Source: Candidatus Bathyarchaeota archaeon RBG_13_52_12
Lineage (GTDB): Archaea > Thermoproteota > Bathyarchaeia > TCS64
Assembly: GCA_001774245.1 (NCBI GenBank)
Contig: MEZF01000090.1
Coordinates: 11,992-19,669, forward strand
Length of the DNA: 7,678 nucleotides
Direction of reading: 5' to 3'
Shown: positions 1 to 5,820 of the stretch, in pieces
How positions within the stretch are numbered: position 1 is the stretch's first letter
How the letters are laid out: each line of letters opens with the position of its first letter
Position numbers and translations under genes: made by a program
Notes under the pieces: generated by a model
What the model was told of the DNA's origin: nothing
What the model saw: the letters and a program-made list of their open reading frames with translations, nothing else
The model's database searches: none

Positions 1-814
1 TTATCCCGCCAACGATGAATTGGTCGGCCCCCTTGACCTGAGCCGCGAAGAGCGGGGTGTAGAACGCCACCTGCCAGGGGAAAGCCGCCGCGACGGTCAG
101 CAGCAACCACCTCTTGATGATCCGCCCCTCCCTGAACAGACCCCCTATGTCGGCGAATACGTTCCCCCTCATGCCCCCCGCCTGGGTGGCGGGGTTCCTA
201 AACCGTAACTGCAAGATCACCAACGCGATGAGGGTGCCAACAATCTGCAGGTAGAATAGGGGGCGTATACCCTCCGCGTTTAGGCCCCCGAACATGGTTA
301 TCAGGAAGGCGCCTAGTACGGGGGCGATCAGCTGGGGGAAGAAGGAGATCGTGTCGCATATCCCCATCCCCGTAAGCCGCTCACCACTCGCTAGTGCCGA
401 GCCGCAGATCATAGGACATACAGTCCTATCAAGGATCATCACGGCCCCGGACAGGACGAGGGCGACAGCCGCCAGCTCCCAGCTACTAGCCACCGCGAAG
501 ACGACTGCGCTGACCACGGAGACCAACGTCGTGAAGACGAGGACCCTCTTTATCCCCATCCTATCCGCGACCACCCCCGTGGGGATCGCGAGCAAGGTGT
601 TGACCACCCCATTCACGCTGTTCAGGTACCCGAGGACAAGGGGACTCGCCCCAAGGCTCGTCAGAAAGAGCGGCTGAAACTGATAAGTCAGGTTCGTCGC
701 GAAGCGCTGCGCGAAGTTACGCAGTATGTTGACCTTGAAGGGGCTCTCCTGCCTGCGAAGGAACTCTACCCAACTCCTGATCATCGAAACCATCGCCCGC
801 ACAGAGAACTCCAT
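1..814 (-). CDS. MFS transporter, C-terminal part beyond the left edge
   Basis: This is the N-terminal 271 residues of a major facilitator superfamily transporter in the cytoplasmic membrane; the frame is still open at base 1. After a charged amphipathic stretch (about 1-35) come hydrophobic segments at roughly 47-80, 91-110, 113-130, 155-178 and 187-203. The loop after the second helix reads AIPTGVVADRMGIKR (76-90), a good match to MFS motif A (GxxxDRxGxRR type). A charged central loop follows (204-236) and then the start of the second six-helix half. The start at 814 is chosen because GGAGG lies six bases upstream (825-821); an in-frame ATG at 832 would lie before that site. It is the last visible gene of the minus-strand run, 85 bases after the MgtE-type permease. 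The substrate cannot be told from the sequence: sugar, drug or small-acid transport are all possible. The family call is strong; the operon link is inferred. Confidence 0.88.
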   Translation of the reverse strand, partial: MEFSVRAMVSMIRSWVEFLRRQESPFKVNILRNFAQRFATNLTYQFQPLFLTSLGASPLVLGYLNSVNGVVNTLLAIPTGVVADRMGIKRVLVFTTLVSVVSAVVFAVASSWELAAVALVLSGAVMILDRTVCPMICGSALASGERLTGMGICDTISFFPQLIAPVLGAFLITMFGGLNAEGIRPLFYLQIVGTLIALVILQLRFRNPATQAGGMRGNVFADIGGLFREGRIIKRWLLLTVAAAFPWQVAFYTPLFAAQVKGADQFIVGGI

Positions 815-819
815 AGTCA

Positions 820-826
820 ACCTCCC
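820..826 (-). promoter_or_regulatory. Ribosome binding site of the MFS gene
   Basis: The minus strand reads GGGAGGT, with the GGAGG core at 825-821 and six bases before the ATG at 814. This decides between the two in-frame ATGs at 832 and 814 in favour of 814. Confidence 0.6.
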
Positions 827-869
827 ACCCATTTACACGATCTGCTTATTGAACCTAGATGGTGGATAA

Positions 870-882
870 GGGCGCGACGCCC
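870..882 (-). terminator. Small GC-rich hairpin between the MgtE-type and MFS genes
   Basis: GGGCG-CGA-CGCCC is a perfect 5-bp stem with a 3-base loop, about 18 bases beyond the permease stop codon. On the minus strand a T-rich run (GGTTTTATT) comes just before it and TTATCC just after. It could slow or end transcription of the upstream operon. It is short, and archaeal terminators depend mainly on T-runs, so the call is weak. Confidence 0.25.
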
Positions 883-899
883 AATAAAACCACGCAAGC

Positions 900-2102
900 C
901 TACAGTAGCAAGGTGAGGGCTATGAGGAGCCCTATCGTCGTCAACCCGTCGCTGATGCTAGTCTCAATCGGTATGATGAAGTTGTCAGGGTCCAGACCCC
1001 TCTTCCGGGTAACTATCGCGGTGAAGAAGCTGATCACGATGATGATGGGCACCACTATCAGATTCGTCATCCAAGCCTCCCCAAGCAAGCCCGGGAACTT
1101 ACCAATCCCATAGACGACGCTGCTCGTCAATGTGTAGAAGACGAACATGATGATCGATGACACCCACGCACTCCCTATCTCGACCCAGTGGGTTGTAATC
1201 GCCCTGAACTCCGTAGCCATGACGCCGAGCGCCATCTTAGTCGTGGCCGTGGAGCCAATTATGGAGCCAACGTCCCCGATGGTGTCGATGAGGGCGGGGT
1301 AGATCATGAAGACTTCCGGTCTCTTGCCTATGCTCTCCATGATCCTGTTCAGGGCCGTCCCGGTGATGTTGACGATGACGGTGACGATGATGAGGGTCAT
1401 CATGAACTCCTTGACCGTGGTGACGAACTCACTGTTACGATGGATTTTCCTTATAGTGTACAGCACGATGGCGACGAAAATTAGGTTGACAGCATTCAGT
1501 ATGTACAAGCTTTGACCCGGCGCTTGAAGAACAATGTAGAGAACGCCGAGGTAGAGGGCGGTGATGATAAGATCCGCGACGGTGGAGATGACTGGGTAAA
1601 CGAGAACATCAGGGTCGAGTCCCCTCTTATAAGAGGCCACCGAAACCCAGAAAGTAAGGGGGGAGATGGCCAGTATGCTGAGCCCCATAGAGGCAATAAT
1701 GACGGAGAGGATCGTGAAGAACTCCGTGAACGGTGTGCCCGTGACAAACACGCCGACGAGAGAGCCGAAGGAGCCCATGAGCAGAGCACTGATTAGGGTC
1801 AATGTATTCACAGTGTTGAACAGCACGTAGGCCTCCTCCGTGTTTCCGAACAGGGTCGGCTTTATCGTGCCCAGGTGAAGCGCCGTGCTTAGGCGCCCAC
1901 AGTAGAGCCCACCTATCGCGCCCCTAATACTTAGTACACCCGGGTAGATCACAAGGGCCCAGGGGATAGTGTCGAACATCCCTAAGCTGTAGGCGACGAG
2001 GCCCCCTGCTAATAGTCCTGTGAAGTTAAAGAGCAGTGAGAACAGCGCCTGAGCGGTAGTCGCGAGGAAGCGTCTGCTCTTTGTCTCGGTCTTCGTCGCT
2101 AC
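900..2102 (-). CDS. MgtE/SLC41-type divalent cation permease, tandem repeat form
   Basis: A membrane permease of the MgtE/SLC41 superfamily, likely moving Mg2+ or another divalent cation. It consists of two fused MgtE membrane domains and lacks the N and CBS domains of bacterial MgtE. Both halves carry the same signatures. The first half has YPGVLSIRGAIGG with RLSTALHLG, then RGLDPDVLVYPVISTVAD. The second has YPALIDTIGDVGSIIGS with TTKMALG, then RGLDPDNFIIPIETSISD. The LDPD...P...(S/T)..D motif corresponds to the region of the Mg2+-binding aspartate in MgtE. The frame is open from 2105. The first ATG (1979, 359 residues) would discard a 41-codon stretch holding a basic N-terminus and a first membrane helix (FLATTAQALFSLLFNFTGLL). 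I place the start at GTA 2102-2100, six bases after GGAGG, giving 400 residues. That codon is not a standard start. The gene follows two PhoU-TrkA_C genes. Family certain; start uncertain. Confidence 0.88.
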   Translation of the reverse strand, partial: VATKTETKSRRFLATTAQALFSLLFNFTGLLAGGLVAYSLGMFDTIPWALVIYPGVLSIRGAIGGLYCGRLSTALHLGTIKPTLFGNTEEAYVLFNTVNTLTLISALLMGSFGSLVGVFVTGTPFTEFFTILSVIIASMGLSILAISPLTFWVSVASYKRGLDPDVLVYPVISTVADLIITALYLGVLYIVLQAPGQSLYILNAVNLIFVAIVLYTIRKIHRNSEFVTTVKEFMMTLIIVTVIVNITGTALNRIMESIGKRPEVFMIYPALIDTIGDVGSIIGSTATTKMALGVMATEFRAITTHWVEIGSAWVSSIIMFVFYTLTSSVVYGIGKFPGLLGEAWMTNLIVVPIIIVISFFTAIVTRKRGLDPDNFIIPIETSISDGLTTIGLLIALTLLL

Positions 2103-2105
2103 AGG

Positions 2106-2114
2106 TCACCTCCC
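2106..2114 (-). promoter_or_regulatory. Strong ribosome binding site before a GTA codon (permease start)
   Basis: The minus strand reads GGGAGGTGA (2114-2106). The GGAGG core ends six bases before GTA at 2102-2100, the same spacing seen before the ATG of the MFS gene. No ATG, GTG or TTG lies in the permease frame between here and 1979. The site argues that translation begins near 2102, and that the GTA is either an unusual start or a base error for GTG. Confidence 0.6.
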
Positions 2115-2154
2115 TCACCCCGAATATGATATTTCTATCCCTATCGGCGGGGCT

Positions 2155-2180
2155 CACATCCGGTTTAAGGGTTTCGAAGT
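2155..2180 (-). promoter_or_regulatory. Possible BRE/TATA promoter of the permease gene
   Basis: In the 90-base gap after the second PhoU-TrkA_C gene, the minus strand reads CGAAACCCTTAAACC, resembling an archaeal BRE (CGAAA) plus TATA box. It would start a transcript near 2140, leaving a leader that includes the GGAGG site. A second A/T-rich spot (AAATATCATA, about 2137-2128) is an alternative. The permease may simply be read from the upstream operon promoter. Confidence 0.3.
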
Positions 2181-2192
2181 GTTTCCAGTTTC

Positions 2193-2783
2193 CTAACTCC
2201 TGTGGTCCCGTATCCCCGTTACTACCTGCTTAAAGTCACTCTCGCCATCAGAGTACCCCGACGCTATTAGGACGTCACCTTGCTCCACTACGGTGGATGC
2301 CTTCGGGCGAACCCACTTGTCACCGCGTTTGATGACGAGTATCCACCAGCCGGTCTCCTCAGGGAGCTGAGCGTCCTTAAGGTTCTTGCCGATTATCGGC
2401 GAGTCATCGGGGACGGCCACTCGCTCTACCGTCTCGTCAGCGCTCTGAATCATCATCTTGAGCACCTGGTGAGGCTCGATTCCACGTAGTACAACTTGAG
2501 CTATCTTGGACGCTGCGAAGGCTATCCTCTCAGCCGCCATCCCCATCCTGACCAGGCTGATGAGGCCCTTCGAATCATCCCCCATGAGCTGGCAGCTGAG
2601 GAGCAGCTGCTCCAGATCGATGTTTATGTTCTCCGTCCTCTGATAGAGCAGCTGAACCTCCTCGGCGAGGAACCTATTGTTGAGTAGTAGTGAGGAGTAG
2701 GCCAGGTCTATGGTGAGCTCAGAGGTGTTCTTCATCTCGACGAGCTGGTTTGTGATTATTTCAAGTGCGTCCATGTCACTCAA
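2193..2783 (-). CDS. PhoU and TrkA_C (RCK_C) domain protein, second copy
   Basis: A soluble 196-residue cytoplasmic protein of the COG3273 type. A helical PhoU-like domain (about 10-100; VEMKNTSELTIDLAYSS, AEEVQLLYQR) precedes a TrkA_C/RCK_C domain (about 110-192; PIIGKNLKDAQLPEETG, VIKRGDKWVRPKAST, EQGDVLIASG). RCK_C domains bind small ligands or ions in K+ channels and transporters, so a regulatory role for the adjacent permease is likely, though inferred. The start is TTG at 2783, nine bases after GGAGG (2797-2793). The first four codons contain an ATG at 2774 that is a weaker candidate because it lies 18 bases from the site. The TTG overlaps the end of the upstream paralogue by 8 bases, which points to coupled translation and probably a complex of the two proteins. 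Confidence 0.85.
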   Translation of the reverse strand: MSDMDALEIITNQLVEMKNTSELTIDLAYSSLLLNNRFLAEEVQLLYQRTENINIDLEQLLLSCQLMGDDSKGLISLVRMGMAAERIAFAASKIAQVVLRGIEPHQVLKMMIQSADETVERVAVPDDSPIIGKNLKDAQLPEETGWWILVIKRGDKWVRPKASTVVEQGDVLIASGYSDGESDFKQVVTGIRDHRS

Positions 2784-3378
2784 GGCTACTCACCTCCCCA
2801 CCTGCAGCTTGTACGAGCTTGGTGAGGCCCTCCTGCGTCCCCCTAGCAACGATCACGTCCTCGGGCATGATAATCTCCTTCCCCGGGTTGATGAGCCAGT
2901 GCTCCCCCCTTCTGATCGCTATTATGTCGGCTCCTATCCTCCTCGCCAAGTGGAGTTCGTCGACGCTGTTTCCCTCGAGGATGGAACCCTCAACGATGTG
3001 GGCGTGTTCGAGGTTCTCCTCCGTCCTCTCGAAGACTTCCCTCGCCACCGGGTGGACCTTTATCCCACGAAGCACTAGGCCAGCTATGTCCCCAGCGGCG
3101 TCGCTCATCACGTTCGTGAGGGCGCCGACACGTTGGACGGCCGCGAGCGTCTCCGCGTCCCTCCAGTTCCTAGCCGACAGCATCAGGTTCATGTTGAGAA
3201 TGTATACGAGGTCATCCATGCGCTTCTCGAGAAGCATTACCTCCTCGGCAAGTGGCTTGTTATCCATTATGGCTGCGCTGTACGCTAGGTCGATCATCAT
3301 CTCGCTTATGTCCTTCATCTCGACGAGGGTTTCCCTTACGGGCACCGCCTTGTACTTAGTCCTCTTGACGCGGTCCAA
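2776..3378 (-). CDS. PhoU and TrkA_C (RCK_C) domain protein, first copy
   Basis: A 200-residue soluble paralogue of the next gene with the same order of parts: a PhoU-like helical domain at about 13-105 (LVEMKDISEMMIDLAYSA, LAEEVMLLEKRMDDL) and a TrkA_C/RCK_C domain at about 110-195 (SILEGNSVDELHLARRIG, IIAIRRGEHWLINPG, MPEDVIVARG). It probably forms a homo- or hetero-oligomer that senses a cation or nucleotide and acts on the MgtE-type permease two genes downstream. That role rests on gene order. The start is TTG at 3378, with only a weak GGTG five bases before it. No ATG lies upstream in frame before the stop at 3420-3418, and the paralogue's N-terminus aligns at nearly the same length, which supports this start. 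It is the first gene of the minus-strand run. Confidence 0.83.
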   Translation of the reverse strand: MDRVKRTKYKAVPVRETLVEMKDISEMMIDLAYSAAIMDNKPLAEEVMLLEKRMDDLVYILNMNLMLSARNWRDAETLAAVQRVGALTNVMSDAAGDIAGLVLRGIKVHPVAREVFERTEENLEHAHIVEGSILEGNSVDELHLARRIGADIIAIRRGEHWLINPGKEIIMPEDVIVARGTQEGLTKLVQAAGGEVSSLE

Positions 3379-3423
3379 ACAGACACCAATCGTGGGTACG
3401 CCGAGTCTCAGAATACCCTACAG

Positions 3424-3465
3424 GGGTATACTCGAAAGTAATTCTACTTAACCTTTCATATACAA
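3424..3465 (-). promoter_or_regulatory. Candidate promoter region of the minus-strand cation operon
   Basis: This is the most A/T-rich stretch of the 207-base gap. Read on the minus strand it contains TTTGTATATG and, further on, TTTCGAGTATACC, both TATA-like. The second would start a transcript near 3402, giving a leader of about 24 bases to the TTG at 3378. Neither match is strong enough to choose between them. Confidence 0.3.
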
Positions 3466-3525
3466 ATAATTATGAGCTGCGAAGCAGCGACTGCAGAAGC
3501 ATCCAACTCAGCACCGCCGCCGTGA

Positions 3526-3539
3526 TCTTACCCGTAAGA
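3526..3539. promoter_or_regulatory. Palindrome upstream of the DUF169 promoter, possible operator
   Basis: TCTTAC-CC-GTAAGA is a perfect 6-bp inverted repeat with a two-base centre. It ends about eight bases before the BRE/TATA of the DUF169 gene and lies between two divergent genes. Its size and position suit a dimeric transcription factor. A 14-base palindrome in one gap can occur by chance. Confidence 0.35.
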
Positions 3540-3546
3540 GCAAACG

Positions 3547-3560
3547 GGGAAAGAATAAAT
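3547..3560 (+). promoter_or_regulatory. BRE/TATA promoter of the DUF169 gene
   Basis: GGGAAAGAATAAAT combines a purine-rich BRE-like part (3547-3552) with a TATA-like part (3553-3560), whose centre is about 30 bases before the ATG at 3586. Transcription would begin at about 3582, and no Shine-Dalgarno sequence is present, so the message is probably leaderless or nearly so. Confidence 0.5.
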
Positions 3561-3585
3561 CAGGCGTGGTAACAACACCAACTAA

Positions 3586-4374
3586 ATGGACCGCAAGCAG
3601 CAACACGAATGGCTAATGAGAACCCTGAGCCTTCAGACGCCCCCGGTCGCCGTCAAGTACCTCCTGGAGTGGAGCGAAGACGCCGAGTGGGACCTCGCAG
3701 ACAAGGGCTACTACAGACCAAAGGCGCCGCTGAACGCCTGCCAGTTCGTCGGCCAGGCGCGCCACCACCTACGCAAGGTCGTCGCCACCCCCGACGACCA
3801 GGTCTGCAACATAGGCGCACTCGTCACCGGAGCCTACCCCTACGACGAAGCCATGGAGCACGGTGAGATCGCGAAGAAGGACGGATCCAGAAAGACGCCG
3901 GAGCTCTGCGAGTCCATGTTCCAGACCCTACCAAGGATCCCCTTCAGCGACGTCAAGGCGATAGCCTTCGCCCCCCTCGAGAAGATGGAGATGGAGCCCG
4001 ACCAGGTCATCGTCTACGGTAACCCCCTCCAGATACTCAAGCTAGTACAGGGATACCTCTACGCCGAGGAGCCACGCTTCACCATGACCACGTGCGCAAA
4101 GTACGGCGTATGCGCCGAGGGCATGGCTCAGGCCTACCAGACGGGCAAACCAGCCGTCGGCTTCCCCTGCCGCGGGGAGCGCGTCTCCAGCATAGTCCAG
4201 GACCAGGAGCTCTTCGTCACCATCCCCTACAAAACCCTCCCCGATGTCATCGAGGGCTTCGAAAAGACCAAGCACCTCCTACCAACCCCAATCCCATTCG
4301 GCGGCGTAGACCAGGAGCCCAACTTCCTCCCTGACTACTACCTCACCCCACAGGCGAAGAAGCGACGCGGCTAA
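3586..4374 (+). CDS. DUF169 family protein
   Basis: A 262-residue soluble protein of the DUF169 family, whose biochemical role is not established. The family hallmarks are the N-terminal LSLQTPPVAVKYL (14-26), a cysteine in NACQFVGQAR (C52), another in DQVCNIGALVTGAY (C74), and a C-terminal half with TTCAKYGVCAEGM (C170, C176) and PAVGFPCRGERV (C195). C108 is a sixth. Together these could bind a metal or Fe-S cluster, but that is inference. There is no signal peptide or membrane segment, and the tail ends in a basic KKRRG. The ATG is chosen because a BRE/TATA lies 30 bases upstream and the family's N-terminal motif follows at the usual place. Third positions are strongly C-rich compared with the minus-strand genes. 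msrA follows 37 bases downstream but has its own promoter. Confidence 0.85.
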   Translation: MDRKQQHEWLMRTLSLQTPPVAVKYLLEWSEDAEWDLADKGYYRPKAPLNACQFVGQARHHLRKVVATPDDQVCNIGALVTGAYPYDEAMEHGEIAKKDGSRKTPELCESMFQTLPRIPFSDVKAIAFAPLEKMEMEPDQVIVYGNPLQILKLVQGYLYAEEPRFTMTTCAKYGVCAEGMAQAYQTGKPAVGFPCRGERVSSIVQDQELFVTIPYKTLPDVIEGFEKTKHLLPTPIPFGGVDQEPNFLPDYYLTPQAKKRRG

Positions 4375-4387
4375 AGTAACATATAAC
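4373..4387 (+). promoter_or_regulatory. BRE/TATA promoter of msrA
   Basis: AAAGTAACATATAAC overlaps the stop codon of the DUF169 gene. The TATA centre is about 29 bases before the msrA ATG and no ribosome site intervenes, which suggests a separate leaderless msrA transcript. Confidence 0.5.
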
Positions 4388-4389
4388 AA

Positions 4390-4406
4390 CCCCGCTTCCA
4401 CCGGGG
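4390..4406. promoter_or_regulatory. Inverted repeat between the msrA TATA box and start
   Basis: CCCCG-CTTCCAC-CGGGG is a perfect 5-bp inverted repeat with a 7-base spacer, placed between the TATA box and the expected transcript start near 4409. A bound repressor here would block transcription. It could also be chance in GC-rich DNA. Confidence 0.25.
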
Positions 4407-4411
4407 AACCC

Positions 4412-4954
4412 ATGAGCAACAGAGAGGAGACCATAACCCTCGGCGGTGGCTGCTTCTGGTGCACAGAGGCAGTCTTCGCAAGGCTGAAGGGAGTCACGAG
4501 CGCCTTCCCCGGATACAGCGGTGGCCACGTCGTCAACCCAACATATGAACAGGTGTCCACAGGCGCCACAGGCCATGCTGAGGTCGTCCAGATCACATAC
4601 GACCCAGCTGTCATAACCTTTCACCAGATACTGGAGATATTCTTCGCCACACACGACCCTACAACCCTCAACCAACAAAGCGCGGACATGGGCACCCAAT
4701 ACAGGTCCGTCATCTTCTACCACACAGAGGATCAACGGAGGGAAGCGGAAGCCTACATCAAGGAACTGACCGAGAGGAACGCGTACAAGTCGCCGATCGT
4801 GACGCGGCTCGAGCCCTTCAAGGCCTTCTACCCCGCCGAGGAATACCACCTCAAGTACTATGAGAGGAACAGGAGCGCAGCTTACTCCAGATACGTGATT
4901 TCCCCCAAGGTGGAAAAGCTGGAGAAGAAATTCGGGGATAAGCTAAAGGGCTGA
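4412..4954 (+). CDS. msrA: Peptide methionine sulfoxide reductase MsrA
   Basis: A cytoplasmic enzyme that reduces methionine-S-sulfoxide in proteins and free methionine, drawing electrons from thioredoxin-like partners. It is 180 residues, the usual length. The active-site motif GGGCFWCTEAVF (11-22) holds the catalytic C14 and, in place of the common glycine, C17. These are the only two cysteines in the protein, so regeneration most likely goes through a C14-C17 disulfide or directly with the reductant. Other family motifs are GYSGG (34-38), GHAEVVQITYDP, FFATHDPTTLNQQ and the DMGTQYRSVIFY block, followed by AEEYHLKYYERN. The ATG lies about 29 bases after a TATA box. The 3' end overlaps the convergent hydrolase gene by 12 bases. 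It is not fused to MsrB, and no msrB is visible here. Confidence 0.97.
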   Translation: MSNREETITLGGGCFWCTEAVFARLKGVTSAFPGYSGGHVVNPTYEQVSTGATGHAEVVQITYDPAVITFHQILEIFFATHDPTTLNQQSADMGTQYRSVIFYHTEDQRREAEAYIKELTERNAYKSPIVTRLEPFKAFYPAEEYHLKYYERNRSAAYSRYVISPKVEKLEKKFGDKLKG

Positions 4955-5734
4955 GAAGAAGACGCGCAGCTTATCCTCCATCGCCTTTCCCATGGCGTAG
5001 ACGTTGTGCTCCACCTCGGGGAAGACGTTCAGCTCAACCTCGCCACCGGCCCTCCTCAACGCCTCTGCGAGGGGGACGGCGTTCGTCTCGGCGGGGATAT
5101 TGTGATCCTTCGAACCGTGGAAGATGGCGACACTTGCCAGCTTCATCCCCTCCTTCATTGCCTTCAGCTTCGGCATGGGGTCGCTAGGCTTGATCACCCT
5201 GTAAGCAACCTCATCCGAGGTCTCTGGAGTGAAGCCGTAGGCCCTCAGCGTGACGTCCCTGAACTTCTTCTCCCTGATCGTGGCGTCGAGGTTGGCGACG
5301 GCCTGGAGCACCGCCGCGAGCTTAGCCCGCCCCGCTAATGGGCCGAGGACCGAGTTCCACACAAGCGTACCACCGAGCCCACCGCCCATCAGCCCTAGCC
5401 TCGATGTGTCTAAGCCGGGCACCGCGTCCAGCTCCTTCAGCAGGGCCGCGTTAGCCGCGACTGCGCAGGGGTTGCCCCAGTGGTCGCCACAGGCGTGGCT
5501 ACCCGCCACCGCTATCCCGTTCTCCATGATCGCCTTCAGGAAGGCAGCCTTGGACTCTGTATCCGGCCAGTCCGCTGACCCCTCACGCACGTAGCCACCC
5601 GCCCCGTGGTGGTGCATAAGCACCGGCGTCTTACCCTTCAACTTGAAACCCTTCGGGGTCCAGAGGTAGCACCACTCGCCACCCGCCTTGAAGTAGACCC
5701 TCTGCTCACCATTACCCAACTTCGGGATCGCCAA
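4943..5734 (-). CDS. Alpha/beta hydrolase fold protein with altered nucleophile elbow
   Basis: A 263-residue soluble protein of the alpha/beta hydrolase superfamily, dienelactone hydrolase/peptidase-like. The oxyanion region is MHHHGAGG (40-47), and GDHWGNP (83-89) is a block I associate with one actinobacterial/archaeal-type subfamily. The nucleophile elbow reads LGLMGGGLGGTL (113-124): the position normally held by serine in GxSxG is G119, encoded by GGG, two base changes from any serine codon. The acid and base remain as D210 (FHGSKD) and H243 (EVEH). It may have lost hydrolysis and act as a binding protein, or use unusual chemistry; no substrate is suggested. There is no signal peptide. 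The TTG start at 5734 follows AGGTG by five bases. It is divergent from the Old Yellow Enzyme gene across 86 bases. Confidence 0.85.
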   Translation of the reverse strand: MAIPKLGNGEQRVYFKAGGEWCYLWTPKGFKLKGKTPVLMHHHGAGGYVREGSADWPDTESKAAFLKAIMENGIAVAGSHACGDHWGNPCAVAANAALLKELDAVPGLDTSRLGLMGGGLGGTLVWNSVLGPLAGRAKLAAVLQAVANLDATIREKKFRDVTLRAYGFTPETSDEVAYRVIKPSDPMPKLKAMKEGMKLASVAIFHGSKDHNIPAETNAVPLAEALRRAGGEVELNVFPEVEHNVYAMGKAMEDKLRVFFSAL

Positions 5735-5739
5735 GAGAA

Positions 5740-5774
5740 CACCTGGATTGATAAAACCGAGTACACGGTAAAAG
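5740..5774 (-). promoter_or_regulatory. Candidate promoter and ribosome site of the hydrolase gene
   Basis: On the minus strand TCTTTTACC (5774-5767) could be a TATA box, placing the transcript start near 5745. AGGTG (5744-5740) then lies five bases before the TTG at 5734. The ribosome site supports the TTG start; the TATA match is weak. Confidence 0.35.
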
Positions 5775-5786
5775 ACCTGCGCCCGA

Positions 5787-5799
5787 TGCCTTCAAAAAC
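5787..5799 (+). promoter_or_regulatory. TATA-like promoter of the Old Yellow Enzyme gene
   Basis: TTCAAAAAC (5791-5799) is centred 26 bases before the ATG at 5821, and only AGCCTCCCCC precedes the start, with no ribosome site. This fits a leaderless transcript starting at the ATG. The box is not a perfect TATA. Confidence 0.4.
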
Positions 5800-5820
5800 A
5801 GCGACGCATCAGCCTCCCCC

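Noticed and set aside
294..677. A 127-residue plus-strand reading frame
   Set aside because: It is the shadow of the MFS transporter on the other strand, whose translation shows motif A and membrane helices.
1188..1484. A 98-residue Asp/Gly-rich plus-strand reading frame inside the permease gene
   Set aside because: It is antisense to a clearly conserved membrane protein, has low-complexity composition caused by the complementary codons, and has no ribosome site or promoter.
2028..2109. GTG at 2109 as the permease start
   Set aside because: It is in a different frame, overlaps the ribosome site itself and meets a stop after about 27 codons; using it would need a frameshift for which there is no evidence.
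2331..2375. Possible C/D box small RNA (TTGATGA followed by CTGA)
   Set aside because: The C box does not fit RTGATGA, no internal D'/C' boxes are visible, and it lies inside the second PhoU-TrkA_C gene.
3476..3488. Small hairpin GCTGC-GAA-GCAGC
   Set aside because: A 5-bp stem with no T-run and no gene ending beside it; expected by chance in this composition.
3495..3505. AGAAGCATCCA repeated near 6926
   Set aside because: Eleven bases shared at two unrelated positions with no flanking similarity; chance is sufficient.
3472..3525. A 17-codon ORF (MSCEAATAEASNSAPPP) in the gap before the DUF169 gene
   Set aside because: No ribosome site, the nearby TATA-like bases are only about 11 bases away, and the composition is not protein-like beyond chance.
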